Shown here: positions 18,412 to 27,633 of the stretch, one piece after another
How the letters are laid out: each line of letters opens with the position of its first letter
How positions within the stretch are numbered: position 1 is the stretch's first letter
NCBI GenBank assembly: GCA_017883205.1
Contig: JADGNZ010000008.1
Location: 98,624-162,623 of the forward strand
Direction of reading: 5' to 3'
From: Thermoanaerobaculia bacterium
GTDB taxonomy: Bacteria > Acidobacteriota > Thermoanaerobaculia > Gp7-AA8
Length of the DNA: 64,000 bases
Made by a program: the position numbers and the translations under genes
The notes under the pieces: generated by a model
What the model was told of the DNA's origin: nothing
Database searches by the model: none
The model's input: the letters and a program-made list of their open reading frames with translations, nothing else

Positions 18412-18644
18412 GCGATGACAAGAAAGTGACGGGAAGCCAGCAAAGTCCACCTCACTTTGCTGACGCCGATATGGCAGGGGTTGGGCCAGCGCTGCTTCGC
18501 GCCGCCCGCCGCGCCCGCGAGATCGCGCGTCAGACTGGCACGCCGCTCGTGATCGTTCGCGACGGCGTGCTGATGGAGGTCGATCCCGACGACCCCAGTC
18601 TCGATGACGAAACGCGTCCAAGCGACACGATCCACGATCGCTGA
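18408..18644 (+). CDS. Small hypothetical protein, coupled to the CDF transporter
   Basis: A 78-residue protein whose ATG overlaps the transporter stop (ATGA). The centre, RAARRAREIARQTGTPLVIVRDGVLMEVDP, is an amphipathic helix followed by a beta hairpin; similar short proteins occur widely next to toxin or transporter genes, and the helix-hairpin resembles antitoxin or dimerisation modules. No toxin partner is adjacent. Function is unknown. Confidence 0.6.
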   Translation: MSDDKKVTGSQQSPPHFADADMAGVGPALLRAARRAREIARQTGTPLVIVRDGVLMEVDPDDPSLDDETRPSDTIHDR

Positions 18645-18664
18645 GATCGGTCGACGTCTCCCCT

Positions 18665-19720
18665 TCAGTGCTGACCGCCCAGGAACACCGTCAGATCCTG
18701 CAACCCCTTCGCGTTTTCCTTCATCCATGCGTCACTGCCTTTGAGGCCAAGGGACTGCAGGGCAGCGCCGGCGAAGGTGTCGAGGAGTTTGTGCTGGTCG
18801 AGTGCCGCAAAGAACGGGACGTTCTGCTTTCCGCTGTAGCTGGCCGGCGCGTCCTTCATTTCGATGAGCATCGCCAGCGTGCTACTAAGCTGTCCGCGCG
18901 CGATGTCGAGCTCCGTTGCGTTCTTGTCCTTGTCCTCCGTCGTAAAGCGGACGGCGGACGCAATGGAGATCGTCATCTCCCAGCCGTGAAAATCTCCCTC
19001 CTCGGTGCGCGAGTTTGTGTCGACCTTAATGTCGATGGCCTTTTTCCCATCCTTGCCCACGCCTTTGTCCTCAACGCCCAGGTTCAGAAGTGCCACGAGA
19101 CTGGTGGCCGCACCCTTCGAGCGAGGTGAGGCAGGCTCGATGGCCAGAAAGCGGAGGTATTCGAGGATCGCGGCGGCGCGGAAATTCTGCGCGTCGAACA
19201 CGCGGGCCAGGAGGTAGTGGCCATTGGCGTGACCGGGCCGCGCGATGAGCTCCTTCTTCAGAACCTCGCGCGCTTCATCCAGCTTCGACTGGCCAAAGAG
19301 CGTGACTGCGAGGTTGTACAGCGTTAACGGATCATCGGGAGCTAGAGCGAGAGACGTGCGATATGCCGCTACCGCGCCTGGCGCGTCCCCGGAGCTGTCG
19401 AGGCAATTGCCGAGACTTCGGAGAATCTTCGGGAGCAATACCGACTCGGCTCCGGACAGCGGCTTCAAGACCGCGATGCACTTCGCGTAATCGCCCTTCG
19501 CTTGATACGAATACGCCAACTCGTAAGAGGCGGATCCGTTCGACGGATCGTCGGCGAGTATCGCGAGGTACTTGGCAATGGCTTCGTCATATCTGCCGGC
19601 GTCGTGAAGGGCGGTACCTTCAGCGATCCGCGGATCCTGATTCGCGATTGCAGGGACGGCGATCAGCAGCGCGAGAACGAGCGTCTTAACGAACGAAGCG
19701 CGGGATCGATGAGGCAGCAT
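18665..19720 (-). CDS. Exported TPR protein
   Basis: A 351-residue protein with a signal peptide (VKTLVLALLIAVPAIANQ, cleavage near residue 27). Residues about 30-200 hold four or five tetratricopeptide units: GTALHDAGRYDEAIAKYLAI, SYELAYSYQAKGDYAKCIAV, LRSLGNCLDSSGDAPGAVAA, LYNLAVTLFGQSKLDEAREV and HYLLARVFDAQNFRAAAI. The C-terminal domain (about 220-350) is unassigned. It is likely periplasmic and scaffolds other proteins. It converges with the cation transporter operon. Confidence 0.82.
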   Translation of the reverse strand: MLPHRSRASFVKTLVLALLIAVPAIANQDPRIAEGTALHDAGRYDEAIAKYLAILADDPSNGSASYELAYSYQAKGDYAKCIAVLKPLSGAESVLLPKILRSLGNCLDSSGDAPGAVAAYRTSLALAPDDPLTLYNLAVTLFGQSKLDEAREVLKKELIARPGHANGHYLLARVFDAQNFRAAAILEYLRFLAIEPASPRSKGAATSLVALLNLGVEDKGVGKDGKKAIDIKVDTNSRTEEGDFHGWEMTISIASAVRFTTEDKDKNATELDIARGQLSSTLAMLIEMKDAPASYSGKQNVPFFAALDQHKLLDTFAGAALQSLGLKGSDAWMKENAKGLQDLTVFLGGQH

Positions 19721-19829
19721 GCCGTCAGTTTACGTGCATCCTGTCTTCTGAAATCCGGGAAAACACAGGCGTTCACATCTGCCTCATAAGATCCGCCGCT
19801 GCCGGCGACCTTGGTGCGAAAATGAGGAC

Positions 19830-20255
19830 GTGGCCTTCGAGAACGATCTGGCCGACGCTGAAGGCCGCGCCCGCGGGGCGGTGCTGCATCACTTTTCAAC
19901 GCGCGCAAACAAAACTAAGTACCTCGTCGCACTCAATCACACCTGGCCGCCGCCAGATGGACTCGTTGTCTACGCATTCACGACGACGAACGTCGCGCAT
20001 TTCGAGGCGGCGCGCGTATCCGAAGAGACCATTGTCCGTTTGAGTCCCGGCGACTACGCGTTCGTGACTGCGCCAACCATCATCGATCTCACGCGCCCCG
20101 AAACGGAGCAGCTCTCCTCGATCGTGAGCGCGGCAGCGTTCAAGTTTGTAGTGCAGCTTCGCCCGGATCACATGAAGGCGATCGACGATGCGGTGCGCGC
20201 GTCGACGGTGATCGTGCGTAAGCTGAAGAAGATGATTCTCGCGAGCTACGGCTAG
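19830..20255 (+). CDS. Candidate toxin convergent with a Panacea-domain gene
   Basis: A 141-residue protein starting at GTG 19830. It is small and beta-rich (YLVALNHTWPPPDGLVVYAF, then RLSPGDYAFVTAPTIIDL) with a C-terminal helix, an outline that recalls PemK/MazF-like beta-barrel ribonucleases, though no catalytic motif can be named. Its last four bases overlap the end of the convergent Panacea gene. Panacea domains act as antitoxins to many unrelated toxins, so a toxin role is the best guess. I cannot exclude an unrelated protein. Confidence 0.5.
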   Translation: MAFENDLADAEGRARGAVLHHFSTRANKTKYLVALNHTWPPPDGLVVYAFTTTNVAHFEAARVSEETIVRLSPGDYAFVTAPTIIDLTRPETEQLSSIVSAAAFKFVVQLRPDHMKAIDDAVRASTVIVRKLKKMILASYG

Positions 20256-20902
20256 CGGCTCGTGACTACGTACTGCCGTTCTGCCAACGAAGCGCGACGT
20301 GTCGCCAGCTCGTCGGATGCGTCGCGATCTTCCTGTTGCGCCTCGACGAAACGAAGCATGTCCGCTGCCTCAGGATGTCCTTCGAAGAAGAGGCGATAGT
20401 CCATCATGATGCTGCTGCCCGGCGCGCGATTCTCATTCGCAGCCTGCCAGCACGGCTCGGCGTGCGATTCCTCGCTCAACGCCCACGCAGACTTGCCGCC
20501 GTAGGTCTTCTGCGCATACTCGAGGGCTTCGATGTCCGAGTCCGAGAAGACGTCGAGGTCCGGCTCACGTCGCGCTCGAAAGACAGCATATTTCCTGAAG
20601 ATGCCTTTCTCGACGATCAGGTAGTCGTCAAACAGCTCCTTGGCCATCGGAGGGAAGTGCTCGTCCTGGGCGAGCACATCGTTCATGACGTTGAGGGACG
20701 CGGACGGGACCGGGCCATACTCCATGCAAGCGTACTGGTCGCCGATGACCGGACGGCCATACTTCAGAAGGTGATACTTGTCCGCATGAAAGAGGAGCTT
20801 CGCCGCTTTCATCTTGTCCAGATCGCGCACGCCGCGTTGCGCGAAAAACGCGAGAGCCTGCACAAGCTTCTCAGGACTGAAGCGAAATCGAATCTGCGTC
20901 AT
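20252..20902 (-). CDS. Panacea (DUF4065/SocA-like) domain protein, probable antitoxin
   Basis: A 216-residue protein. The N-terminal 150 residues carry the domain's hallmark sequence: DLDKMKAAKLLFHADKYHLL, then YGRPVIGDQYACMEYGPVPS, and later the SESDIEALEYA-type and SEESHAEPCW segments. Panacea domains are known antitoxins that neutralise diverse toxins directly, and SocA-type relatives work as proteolytic adaptors. The acidic C-terminal tail is family-variable. It is tail-to-tail with the small gene at 19830-20255 (4-bp overlap), an unusual layout because most such pairs are in operons. Confidence 0.85.
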   Translation of the reverse strand: MTQIRFRFSPEKLVQALAFFAQRGVRDLDKMKAAKLLFHADKYHLLKYGRPVIGDQYACMEYGPVPSASLNVMNDVLAQDEHFPPMAKELFDDYLIVEKGIFRKYAVFRARREPDLDVFSDSDIEALEYAQKTYGGKSAWALSEESHAEPCWQAANENRAPGSSIMMDYRLFFEGHPEAADMLRFVEAQQEDRDASDELATRRASLAERQYVVTSR

Positions 20903-20983
20903 GGTCAGAGCCTAACGAAGTTTACCTCGGAGACGGTCGTGGTTCATTGTCACAGCGATTAACGTTCCGACCAGACTCGTCAT

Positions 20984-22276
20984 TCACTTCACCCCCACCA
21001 CCACTTGCCCCCCCTTCATCACAAACGATACGTGCTCGATCGTGGCGATGTCCTTCGTGGGATCGCCGGCGACTGCGATCAGGTCGGCGAAAAGGCCGGG
21101 AGCGATCGTTCCGAAGTGATCCTGCTGTTTGAGGATCTTGGCGTCGACGGAGGTGGCAGCGAGGAGGGCCTGCGTTGGGGTCATGCCGGCGCGAACCATC
21201 CATTCCAGCTCGCGGTAGTTGTCGCCGTGCGTGAAAACGCCGACGTCGCTGCCGCAGCCGATGATCACGTTGTTGGCCATGGCCAGTTTGAATGCACGCA
21301 GGACGTTCTCCATGCTTTTCGTGTAGGGCTTGGTCCCCCGCTTGTACGATTGGAAGTATTCGGAATACGCCTCCTCGGCGGCCAGCGTCGGGAGATAGGC
21401 GACGTTGTGCGCGGCCATCAGCTTGAAGATTTCGTCCGTGCCGTTGTAGCCATGCTCGATCGTGTCGACGCCGGCGAGGATCGCGCGGCGCATCCCTTCG
21501 GGCGTGGTGGCGTGCGCGGACACGGGACGGTTGGCGCTGTGCGCCTCTTCGACCAGCGTCTTCAGCTCATCGAGCGAGAACGTCGGCGTGGCCGGGCCGC
21601 TGCCGCGGCCGTAATCGGCGTAAACCTTCACCCAGTCGGCGCCGTGTCCGATCTGCTCGCGGACCGCACGCAGGATCTCCGCGGTGCCGCTCGCTTCCTG
21701 GCCTCCTTTGGTAAGCGGCTCGAACTCCGGCGCGAAACCGCCGGGCCCGGGGCCGTAGCTCGCCGTGGCAACGATCGCACGCGTGGCGACGAAGAGCCGC
21801 GGACCGGGAATGCGGCCCTCATCGATGGCACGCTTGACCGAGACGTCGGCGAATCCCGCTCCTTCGGTGCCGAGGTCGCGAAGGGTGGTGAAGCCGGCAA
21901 GGAGCGTGTCGCGCGCGTGCAGGGTTGCCGCAATCGTTCGATAGGCAAGCGGCTCGTGCAGCACCTGATCGTTCCAGAGCGTCTCGTTGTACGGATGGAG
22001 AAGGATGTGCGAGTGCGCATCGATCAATCCGGGGAGAAGCGTCATTCCAGGCAGATCGATCGTCGTTGTTCCGGGCGGAATCGCGAGATTCGGACCGACC
22101 GAGACGATCTTCTCGCCGGAGACGAGCACGGACCACCCTTCGTGTGTGTCGTTGCTCATCGCGTCGAAGACACGCTGCGGGCGGAGGAGGATGTACTTCG
22201 GTGCGGCTGGCGCAGCGAAGAGTGGCGTAATCGCGATGAGGAGAATGATGATCAACGGCACAACACGAGCGCGCAT
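20984..22276 (-). CDS. Secreted metal-dependent amidohydrolase (imidazolonepropionase-like)
   Basis: A 430-residue amidohydrolase with a signal peptide ([19 protein letters not shown]). ATG 22276 is supported by GGAGGT six bases upstream. Metal ligands are visible in order: HSH in [11 protein letters not shown], the carbamylated lysine in [11 protein letters not shown], histidines in SAHATTPEG and DTIEHGYNG, and the aspartate in [10 protein letters not shown]. It belongs to the group that includes imidazolonepropionase and Xaa-Pro dipeptidases such as Sgx9260; the substrate is probably a cyclic amide or acyl-peptide in the periplasm. It is monocistronic. Confidence 0.88.
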   Translation of the reverse strand: MRARVVPLIIILLIAITPLFAAPAAPKYILLRPQRVFDAMSNDTHEGWSVLVSGEKIVSVGPNLAIPPGTTTIDLPGMTLLPGLIDAHSHILLHPYNETLWNDQVLHEPLAYRTIAATLHARDTLLAGFTTLRDLGTEGAGFADVSVKRAIDEGRIPGPRLFVATRAIVATASYGPGPGGFAPEFEPLTKGGQEASGTAEILRAVREQIGHGADWVKVYADYGRGSGPATPTFSLDELKTLVEEAHSANRPVSAHATTPEGMRRAILAGVDTIEHGYNGTDEIFKLMAAHNVAYLPTLAAEEAYSEYFQSYKRGTKPYTKSMENVLRAFKLAMANNVIIGCGSDVGVFTHGDNYRELEWMVRAGMTPTQALLAATSVDAKILKQQDHFGTIAPGLFADLIAVAGDPTKDIATIEHVSFVMKGGQVVVGVK

Positions 22277-22311
22277 GAGATGACCTCCGCGCGTATTTTG
22301 TCGCGAAAAGC

Positions 22312-22375
22312 GTTTCACGCGGAGGCGCGGAGGCCGCGGAGAAAACCTCCGCATCTCCGCGTCTCCGCGTGAAAC
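22312..22375. repeat. Palindromic CGCGGAG-type repeat
   Basis: GTTTCACGCGGAG (22312-22324) pairs with CTCCGCGTGAAAC (22363-22375); inner text GGCGCGGAGG and CTCCGCGTC extends the stem. The arms are built of degenerate 9-bp direct repeats of GCGGAGNCG. It lies between the divergent amidohydrolase and substrate-binding-protein genes, and its design parallels the CACAGAG palindrome at 10801-10858. Confidence 0.8.
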
Positions 22376-22429
22376 CGTTCTCCAGTCTTGACACGCTCCA
22401 GAAGCGCGGCGAGGATACGAGTCCCTTCC

Positions 22430-23467
22430 GTGCTCATCGCCTTACGCAGAATCGTGCTCGGCCTCGCCGTCGTGATCGCCGCGTCGGCGATCCTGCTGCT
22501 TTCCGATCTGCAGCACCGGCATCCCGTCGCGCGCGGCGCCAACGCGGCCAACCATCGTTGGAAGCTGTACTTCATTCAACTCAATGACGTCGTCGATGTC
22601 GAAGACGCCGCGGCCGGTGTGATGGAAGGTTTGCGCGAGTCGGGGCTGAAGAACGGCCGCGACTTCGAAGTCCGGACGCTGAACGCGCACGGCGACATGG
22701 CCACTGTCTCCGCGCTGATCGACGCCGCGGTCACCGGCGGCGCCGACATGCTCATCACCTTCTCCACGCCCACGCTCCAGGCCGCGCTGCGCCGCGCGCA
22801 GAACGTTCCGGTCGTCTACAACTACGTCTCGTCCGGATTGAAAGCGGGCGCGGGAAAGAGCAATGTCGATCACGCGCCGAACGTCACCGGCGTCAATCTG
22901 CTGCCGGCCAACGAAGAAGCGCTCACGATTCTGAAGACGTACTTCCCTGCGATTCATCGCGTCGGCACGCTCTACTGCCCGGCGGAGACGAACATGGTCG
23001 TCTCGAAGGAAGCGCTCGACAAGGACGCGAAGAAACTCGGATACGAAGTCGTCTACGTCGCCGCCGACACCGCCACAGACGTACCCAACGCCGCGGCCGC
23101 GCTGATGGGGCGCGACATCGACGCTGTGCTGCAGCTTCCGGGCAACCTCACCGCCTCCGCATTCGGAAGCATCAGCGACGCCGGGCGGCAGGCGCACATC
23201 CCGATCGTGGCCTTTCAGAAATCGCAGGCCATCGGCGGCGCGCTGATTGTCGTCGCCCGAGACTATCGCGATAGCGGCCGCCACGCCGCGCACATGGCCG
23301 CGCGCATCATGCGCGGCGAGAGTCCGGCGCGCATCCCGCTCGAGGACTTCGGCAAGACGCGGCTGATCGTCAATCTCGATGCCGCGCGCGCATTGAACAT
23401 CACGCTGCCACCGGCGCTCGTGCGATCGGCGAAAGAAGTCATAGGAGCACCGGTTGGAAATCGTTAA
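22430..23467 (+). CDS. ABC transporter substrate-binding protein (TrpX-like)
   Basis: A 345-residue lipid-free periplasmic-binding-type protein with an N-terminal membrane segment ([18 protein letters not shown]). GTG 22430 is chosen; TTG 22388 and GTG 22454 are alternatives. The body has the TrpX family pattern: [53 protein letters not shown] and [19 protein letters not shown]. Relatives in Gram-positives bind aromatic amino acids or other small ligands. It heads an operon of four overlapping genes with a STAS protein, permease and ATPase. Confidence 0.88.
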   Translation: MLIALRRIVLGLAVVIAASAILLLSDLQHRHPVARGANAANHRWKLYFIQLNDVVDVEDAAAGVMEGLRESGLKNGRDFEVRTLNAHGDMATVSALIDAAVTGGADMLITFSTPTLQAALRRAQNVPVVYNYVSSGLKAGAGKSNVDHAPNVTGVNLLPANEEALTILKTYFPAIHRVGTLYCPAETNMVVSKEALDKDAKKLGYEVVYVAADTATDVPNAAAALMGRDIDAVLQLPGNLTASAFGSISDAGRQAHIPIVAFQKSQAIGGALIVVARDYRDSGRHAAHMAARIMRGESPARIPLEDFGKTRLIVNLDAARALNITLPPALVRSAKEVIGAPVGNR

Positions 23468-24674
23468 GCAACGCGACGGCGACTTCCTGCACGTGCGCGT
23501 GTCGGGCCGGCTCGACAACCACTGGTCGCAGCCGTTCGACGAAGCCATCGCCGAGATGATCCGCGAGGGCGCGCATCACCTGCGCGTCGATCTCTCCGGC
23601 GTGAACTACCTCAGCTCCGCCGGGATCGGCGCATTGATGACCGCGTATCGCGATACCCGCGAGTTGCAGGGCTCGTTCGTGATCACCGCCGCATCCGAGC
23701 GCGTCCGAATGATTCTTCAACTCGTCGAGCTGGAGTCGTTGTTGTTCGGCACTTCGACGGAGACCGAAGCGCCGGTGTCTGCAATCGAAGGTCCGCGCGC
23801 TATCGACTCCGAGAAGGCACTCTTCGAATGCTATCCGCTCGATGGTGGTCATGCGACCCACCGCTTCATCGGCGATCCCACAACGCTCGTGCACGGCGGA
23901 TTCGAAGAGACCACTCCGATCACCGCCAGCCTCGACCTCTTCGCTCTCGGCGTCGGCGCCCTCGGCAGCAGCTACGACGACTGCCGCAGCCTCTTCGGCG
24001 AGTTCGTCGCCGCTGCCGGCAGTGCCGCGTACATGCCGACCGACGGCACATCGACGCCCGATTACATGACGCGCTCCGGTGGCCTCGTTCCGGAGATTCA
24101 GGCGCTGTACGCGATCGAATTCCGCGGCGCGCCCAGCCATCTGCTGCGCTTCGAAGCGAGCAATCCCGGAGGCACCGTTCCGCTCAGCGAGATCGTCCGC
24201 GTCTGCGCGACGGCCGCCGGCACTCGAGACTTCGGCGTGGTGATAGCCGCCGAAGTCTCAGGCCTGATCTGCACGATGCTGCGCCGCTCGCCCGCGCAGC
24301 CCGATCCCGCACGATTCGATTTTCCCAACGTGCGCGAGTGGCTGTCGTTCATGCCCGAGCACGAGTACGCGCGCACAAGCAGCATCGTCACCGGCTTCGC
24401 ATCGTCGTCTCCCTCGGAAGAAGCGGATCCGTTCCTTCGTCCAGTCAGCGATGCCTTCCGCGGACACTTCCACGCCGCCGTGACCGCATTTCGATCGTTG
24501 CCCCGAGGAAAGATCGAGATCGCCGAAGTGCTGGCGCAGGCGTTTCAGGCGCGGAGCGTCTTCTCCGTCGTTCACCTGCTGCGCGACAACCGCCCGATCG
24601 AAGGCGCCGGCGAGAGCGAATTCCAGCGCGGCGCGTGCTGGATCTTCCCGATCGCGAATGGAGATGCATCGTGA
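23454..24674 (+). CDS. STAS-domain protein embedded in the ABC transporter operon
   Basis: A 406-residue protein starting at TTG 23454 behind GGAG, overlapping the binding-protein gene by 14 bp. Residues 1-105 form a STAS domain (anti-sigma-factor-antagonist fold): RVDLSGVNYLSSAGIGALMT carries the serine that is normally phosphorylated, within LSSAG. The remaining 300 residues are unassigned, with AGSAAYMPTDGTSTPDYM and HLLRFEASNPGGTVPLSE recognisable as unusual low-similarity regions. STAS domains typically sense or bind a partner protein or nucleotide. A regulatory link to the transporter is inferred from the coupling. Confidence 0.7.
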   Translation: MEIVKQRDGDFLHVRVSGRLDNHWSQPFDEAIAEMIREGAHHLRVDLSGVNYLSSAGIGALMTAYRDTRELQGSFVITAASERVRMILQLVELESLLFGTSTETEAPVSAIEGPRAIDSEKALFECYPLDGGHATHRFIGDPTTLVHGGFEETTPITASLDLFALGVGALGSSYDDCRSLFGEFVAAAGSAAYMPTDGTSTPDYMTRSGGLVPEIQALYAIEFRGAPSHLLRFEASNPGGTVPLSEIVRVCATAAGTRDFGVVIAAEVSGLICTMLRRSPAQPDPARFDFPNVREWLSFMPEHEYARTSSIVTGFASSSPSEEADPFLRPVSDAFRGHFHAAVTAFRSLPRGKIEIAEVLAQAFQARSVFSVVHLLRDNRPIEGAGESEFQRGACWIFPIANGDAS

Positions 24675-25630
24675 CGCTTCTCATCTCCGCCTGGACGATC
24701 GGCCTCATCCTCTCTCTGCTCGCCCTCGGCGTCTACATCAGCTACCGCGTCTTCGCTTTTCCCGACATCACCGCCGACGGCTCGATCACCTTCGGCGCAG
24801 CCGTAGCCGCGGCGATGCTCACGCGCGGCATGAATCCCTTCGCCGCGAGCGGCGCGGCGTTCCTAGCCGGCACTCTTGCCGGCGCGTGCACCGGTGTGCT
24901 GCACACGCGATTCCGCATCAACCAACTGCTTTCCGGAATCCTGGTCATGACCGCGCTCTACTCCATCAATCTTCATGTGATGGGGCAGAGCAACCTGCCG
25001 CTGCTTTCCGCGAGAACACTGACGACCTACGCCGAACGCATCGGCCGCCGTCTCAGCGGCGGCGACACCGCGGTGCTCCTCGGGTGGCCCGTGAGCGCGC
25101 GCGAGCTAGGCTCGTTGCTACTGATTGCCGCGGTCGTCCTGCTCGTCGCCATCGCCGCCTACCTCTTCTTCCGCACGAACCTCGGCAGCGCCATGCGCGC
25201 CTCCGGTGACAACGCGCAGATGATCCGCGCCCTCGGCGTCAGCGTCGAGAACATGATCATCCTCGGCCTGGCAATCTCCAACGGCCTGATCGCATTCGCC
25301 GGCGCGCTGCTCGCGCAATATCAGGGTTTTGCGGATGTCCAGATGGGAATCGGCATGGTGGTCTGGGGCCTCGCCAGCGTCATCATCGGACGCGCCCTCG
25401 TCGGCTCCGACAGTCTCGGCTCGGCCCTGACCGGCACGATCATGGGCTCCGTCCTCTTCCGCCTGATCATCGCCGTCGCCCTGCGCTGGGGCCTCAACCC
25501 CAACGACCTGAAACTAGTCACCGCCATCTTCGTCTTCGGCGCCCTGGTCCTGCCAATGGCGCTTGGAGTGCGGACGTCTCGTCCGCGGCCATCCGGGCGT
25601 CCCCGCCCGGATGGTTTGATCGCGCGGTAA
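24671..25630 (+). CDS. ABC transporter permease (TrpY-like, COG4120)
   Basis: A 319-residue membrane protein starting at GTG 24671, which overlaps the previous stop (GTGA). About eight hydrophobic segments, beginning VTLLISAWTIGLILSLLALG and with the family motif SYRVFAFPDITADGSITFGA and LYSINLHVMGQSN. The last 19 residues (VRTSRPRPSGRPRPDGLIAR) are arginine/proline-rich because the dispersed repeat at 25575-25621 forms the gene's 3' end. The membrane part ends just before. It is the channel of the TrpXYZ-like importer. Confidence 0.9.
   Translation: MTLLISAWTIGLILSLLALGVYISYRVFAFPDITADGSITFGAAVAAAMLTRGMNPFAASGAAFLAGTLAGACTGVLHTRFRINQLLSGILVMTALYSINLHVMGQSNLPLLSARTLTTYAERIGRRLSGGDTAVLLGWPVSARELGSLLLIAAVVLLVAIAAYLFFRTNLGSAMRASGDNAQMIRALGVSVENMIILGLAISNGLIAFAGALLAQYQGFADVQMGIGMVVWGLASVIIGRALVGSDSLGSALTGTIMGSVLFRLIIAVALRWGLNPNDLKLVTAIFVFGALVLPMALGVRTSRPRPSGRPRPDGLIAR
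25575..25621. repeat. Dispersed repeat, copy 2 (in coding sequence)
   Basis: A 47-bp segment close to 14307-14352 in the same orientation, sharing CGTCTCG, CCGCGGCCATC, GGGCGTCC and GGTT-GATC blocks. Here it forms the last codons of the permease gene and adds a basic tail. Confidence 0.65.
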
Positions 25631-25651
25631 GCGAACCGAATCGGAACAACC

Positions 25652-26464
25652 ATGCTCCAGCTAAGAAACCTGACCAAAACCTTCTTCCCCAATACCCCCA
25701 ACGAAGTGCGCGCCCTCCAGGGCGTCACCCTCGACATCGAAGAAGGCTCCTTCGTCATCGTCATCGGCACCAACGGCTCCGGAAAATCGACGCTCCTCAA
25801 CGCCGCCGCCGGCACCTTCCCTCTGGATGCCGGCACCATCACTCTGGCCGGCCGCGACGTCACGAAATGGCCCGAACATCGCCGCGCAGCGATGATCGGC
25901 CGTGTCTTCCAGAACCCCTTCAGCGGCACCGCACCCAACATGACCGTCGCCGAAAACCTCGCCCTCGCCGCCCGCCGCGGCCAGCCCCGAGGACTCGGAT
26001 CCCTGCTACCAGCGAAGCTTCACTCCGAACTGCGCGACCGCGTCGCCACGCTCAACATGCAACTCGAAACGCGGATGAACAACCCCATCGGCACCCTCTC
26101 CGGAGGCCAACGCCAGGCGCTCACATTATTAATGGCCACCTGGCGAAGACCCGACCTCCTCCTCCTCGACGAGCACACCGCCGCCCTCGACCCCAAGAGC
26201 GCCGATCAGATCGTCCGCCTCACCCAACGCATCGTCTCCCAACACCACCTGACCACCCTGATGGTCACCCACTCCATGCAACAAGCCGCCACCCTCGGCA
26301 CCCGCATCGTGATGATGAATCAGGGCCGCGTGATGGCCGACATCGCCGGCCCCGACCGCCGCCGCATCCGCGCAGAGGACCTCGTCCACCGCTTCGAAGA
26401 AATCCGCCGCGACGAACAACTCGATGTTTCCGCCGCGGAGATGCTGCGGGAGATGTATGTGTAG
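25652..26464 (+). CDS. ABC transporter ATP-binding protein (TrpZ-like, COG1101)
   Basis: A 270-residue ATPase. Walker A is GTNGSGKST (about residues 40-48), Q-loop FQNPFSGTAPNMT, signature LSGGQRQALTLL, Walker B LLLLDEHTAALDP, and switch histidine in MVTHSMQQ. The ERxx-ALxxRRG segment is typical of this subgroup. It energises the permease encoded 21 bp upstream and closes the operon of binding protein, STAS protein, permease and ATPase. Confidence 0.93.
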   Translation: MLQLRNLTKTFFPNTPNEVRALQGVTLDIEEGSFVIVIGTNGSGKSTLLNAAAGTFPLDAGTITLAGRDVTKWPEHRRAAMIGRVFQNPFSGTAPNMTVAENLALAARRGQPRGLGSLLPAKLHSELRDRVATLNMQLETRMNNPIGTLSGGQRQALTLLMATWRRPDLLLLDEHTAALDPKSADQIVRLTQRIVSQHHLTTLMVTHSMQQAATLGTRIVMMNQGRVMADIAGPDRRRIRAEDLVHRFEEIRRDEQLDVSAAEMLREMYV

Positions 26465-26679
26465 TTGCACAGCGTTTGGCTCGCAGAAATGTGCGCACTT
26501 GAGCCGTCCGCAAATGGCGGCTCTCAACTTGGACATGTAGACATTGACACCACTTTTGCCGTCAAAATGGTTGTGATGTCTACAGCGGTCTCCAGCCGAT
26601 CCGTAGCGCGAGATCAGCGAGCGAACTGTAGAGTGACGACTGAAAGGAACTAGATTCCTTTCTCTTCACTCTTCACACT

Positions 26680-27354
26680 TCAACATTTTTCGCGCCACTT
26701 CGCGAGAACGACATCGATTGCTTCTCGAACCTGGACGCGGGCATCGAGGCGATCTATTCCGGCAGCCATCAGCGCATCGTACTGTGTGTTTCGATGCCGG
26801 ACGTGCGCCTGCACTGCCAGATCGATCGCGCCTGGATCGAAATCCTTTGCGCTCGCAGTGCGGCCGATGCGTTTCGAATGCACCTGGCAGGCATGGGCGG
26901 CGATCCCATCGGAGGCATCGGCTGGAGCGCTCGGATACCGCTTGCGAATCTCGTCTGCAAACTTCCCGACGTACTCGGCGTCGCGCTCGGCGCGGCGCTC
27001 CGCATCAGCCTCTCGGCGGCGCTCGCGAACTTCTGCATCGTCGAGGCACTCCTCTTCGGCACGGGCGAGCGCCTCATCCGAGACCAGAATGCCCTGGCGC
27101 TCATATCGCTTTCGCGTGCGGCTAAACCGCAGGACGACGGCGCGCAATGGCGAGTAGTTCGACGCCCGGCGCGTGATGCAGGCATCTCCGGCCGGAACGT
27201 ACGCGAGATGTCCGAGGTCTGCGCAGTCGATGCAGAGACCACGCGCACCTTCCTTCCTGAGCAGGTTCCCTTTGAACAACTCACGGCCGCACTCATCGCA
27301 CTTCGAGTCCCCTCGGCTCACAAGCTGGAAAACCAGAATGTCCTCGCCAGCCAC
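26680..27354 (-). CDS. DUF2293 domain protein with N-terminal zinc ribbon
   Basis: A 224-residue protein starting at GTG 27354. The N-terminus has a CDEC...C..C zinc-finger-like set (KCDECGRELF, RGLCIDCADLGHLAY). The C-terminal DUF2293 part contains the diagnostic AHACQVHSKRIGRTASAKDF and VQAHVRHRNTQYDALM. Middle residues are a charged helical linker. Family function is unknown. It is divergent from the antitoxin gene at 27415 with a 60-bp shared promoter region. Confidence 0.8.
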   Translation of the reverse strand: MAGEDILVFQLVSRGDSKCDECGRELFKGNLLRKEGARGLCIDCADLGHLAYVPAGDACITRRASNYSPLRAVVLRFSRTRKRYERQGILVSDEALARAEEECLDDAEVRERRREADAERRAERDAEYVGKFADEIRKRYPSAPADASDGIAAHACQVHSKRIGRTASAKDFDPGAIDLAVQAHVRHRNTQYDALMAAGIDRLDARVQVREAIDVVLAKWREKC

Positions 27355-27414
27355 GGCGACATTCTCGCCGCTCGAAATGCATCAGGCAATCACGAAGTGT
27401 TTTATGCTGGTCCC

Positions 27415-27633
27415 ATGGGCAGAACGATCGAAGCCGAGTACATCTCCGACGAGAAGGTTCTCAGGCTTGCTGAGCCGCTTGCGGGGGTTCGGAACCACGA
27501 GAAGGTGCGTGTGATCATCGACGATAGCAGACCTCCCGAACTTGGCGACTGGCCTACGCTTAGCGAGGAAGCCGGCCGCGAGCTCGCACGAGCCGTGCGC
27601 GAGGCGTTCGGGCGGGATGACATTGCAGTTTGA
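27415..27633 (+). CDS. AF2212-like antitoxin (DUF104 family)
   Basis: A 72-residue protein, MGRTIEAEYISDEKVLRL, then AEPLAGVRNHEKVRVIID, matching the small beta-rich DUF104 antitoxin family, with a C-terminal helix. It lies just upstream of a PIN-domain gene and overlaps it by 17 bp, the normal antitoxin-first arrangement. It should bind and inhibit the PIN toxin and may autoregulate. Confidence 0.85.
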   Translation: MGRTIEAEYISDEKVLRLAEPLAGVRNHEKVRVIIDDSRPPELGDWPTLSEEAGRELARAVREAFGRDDIAV

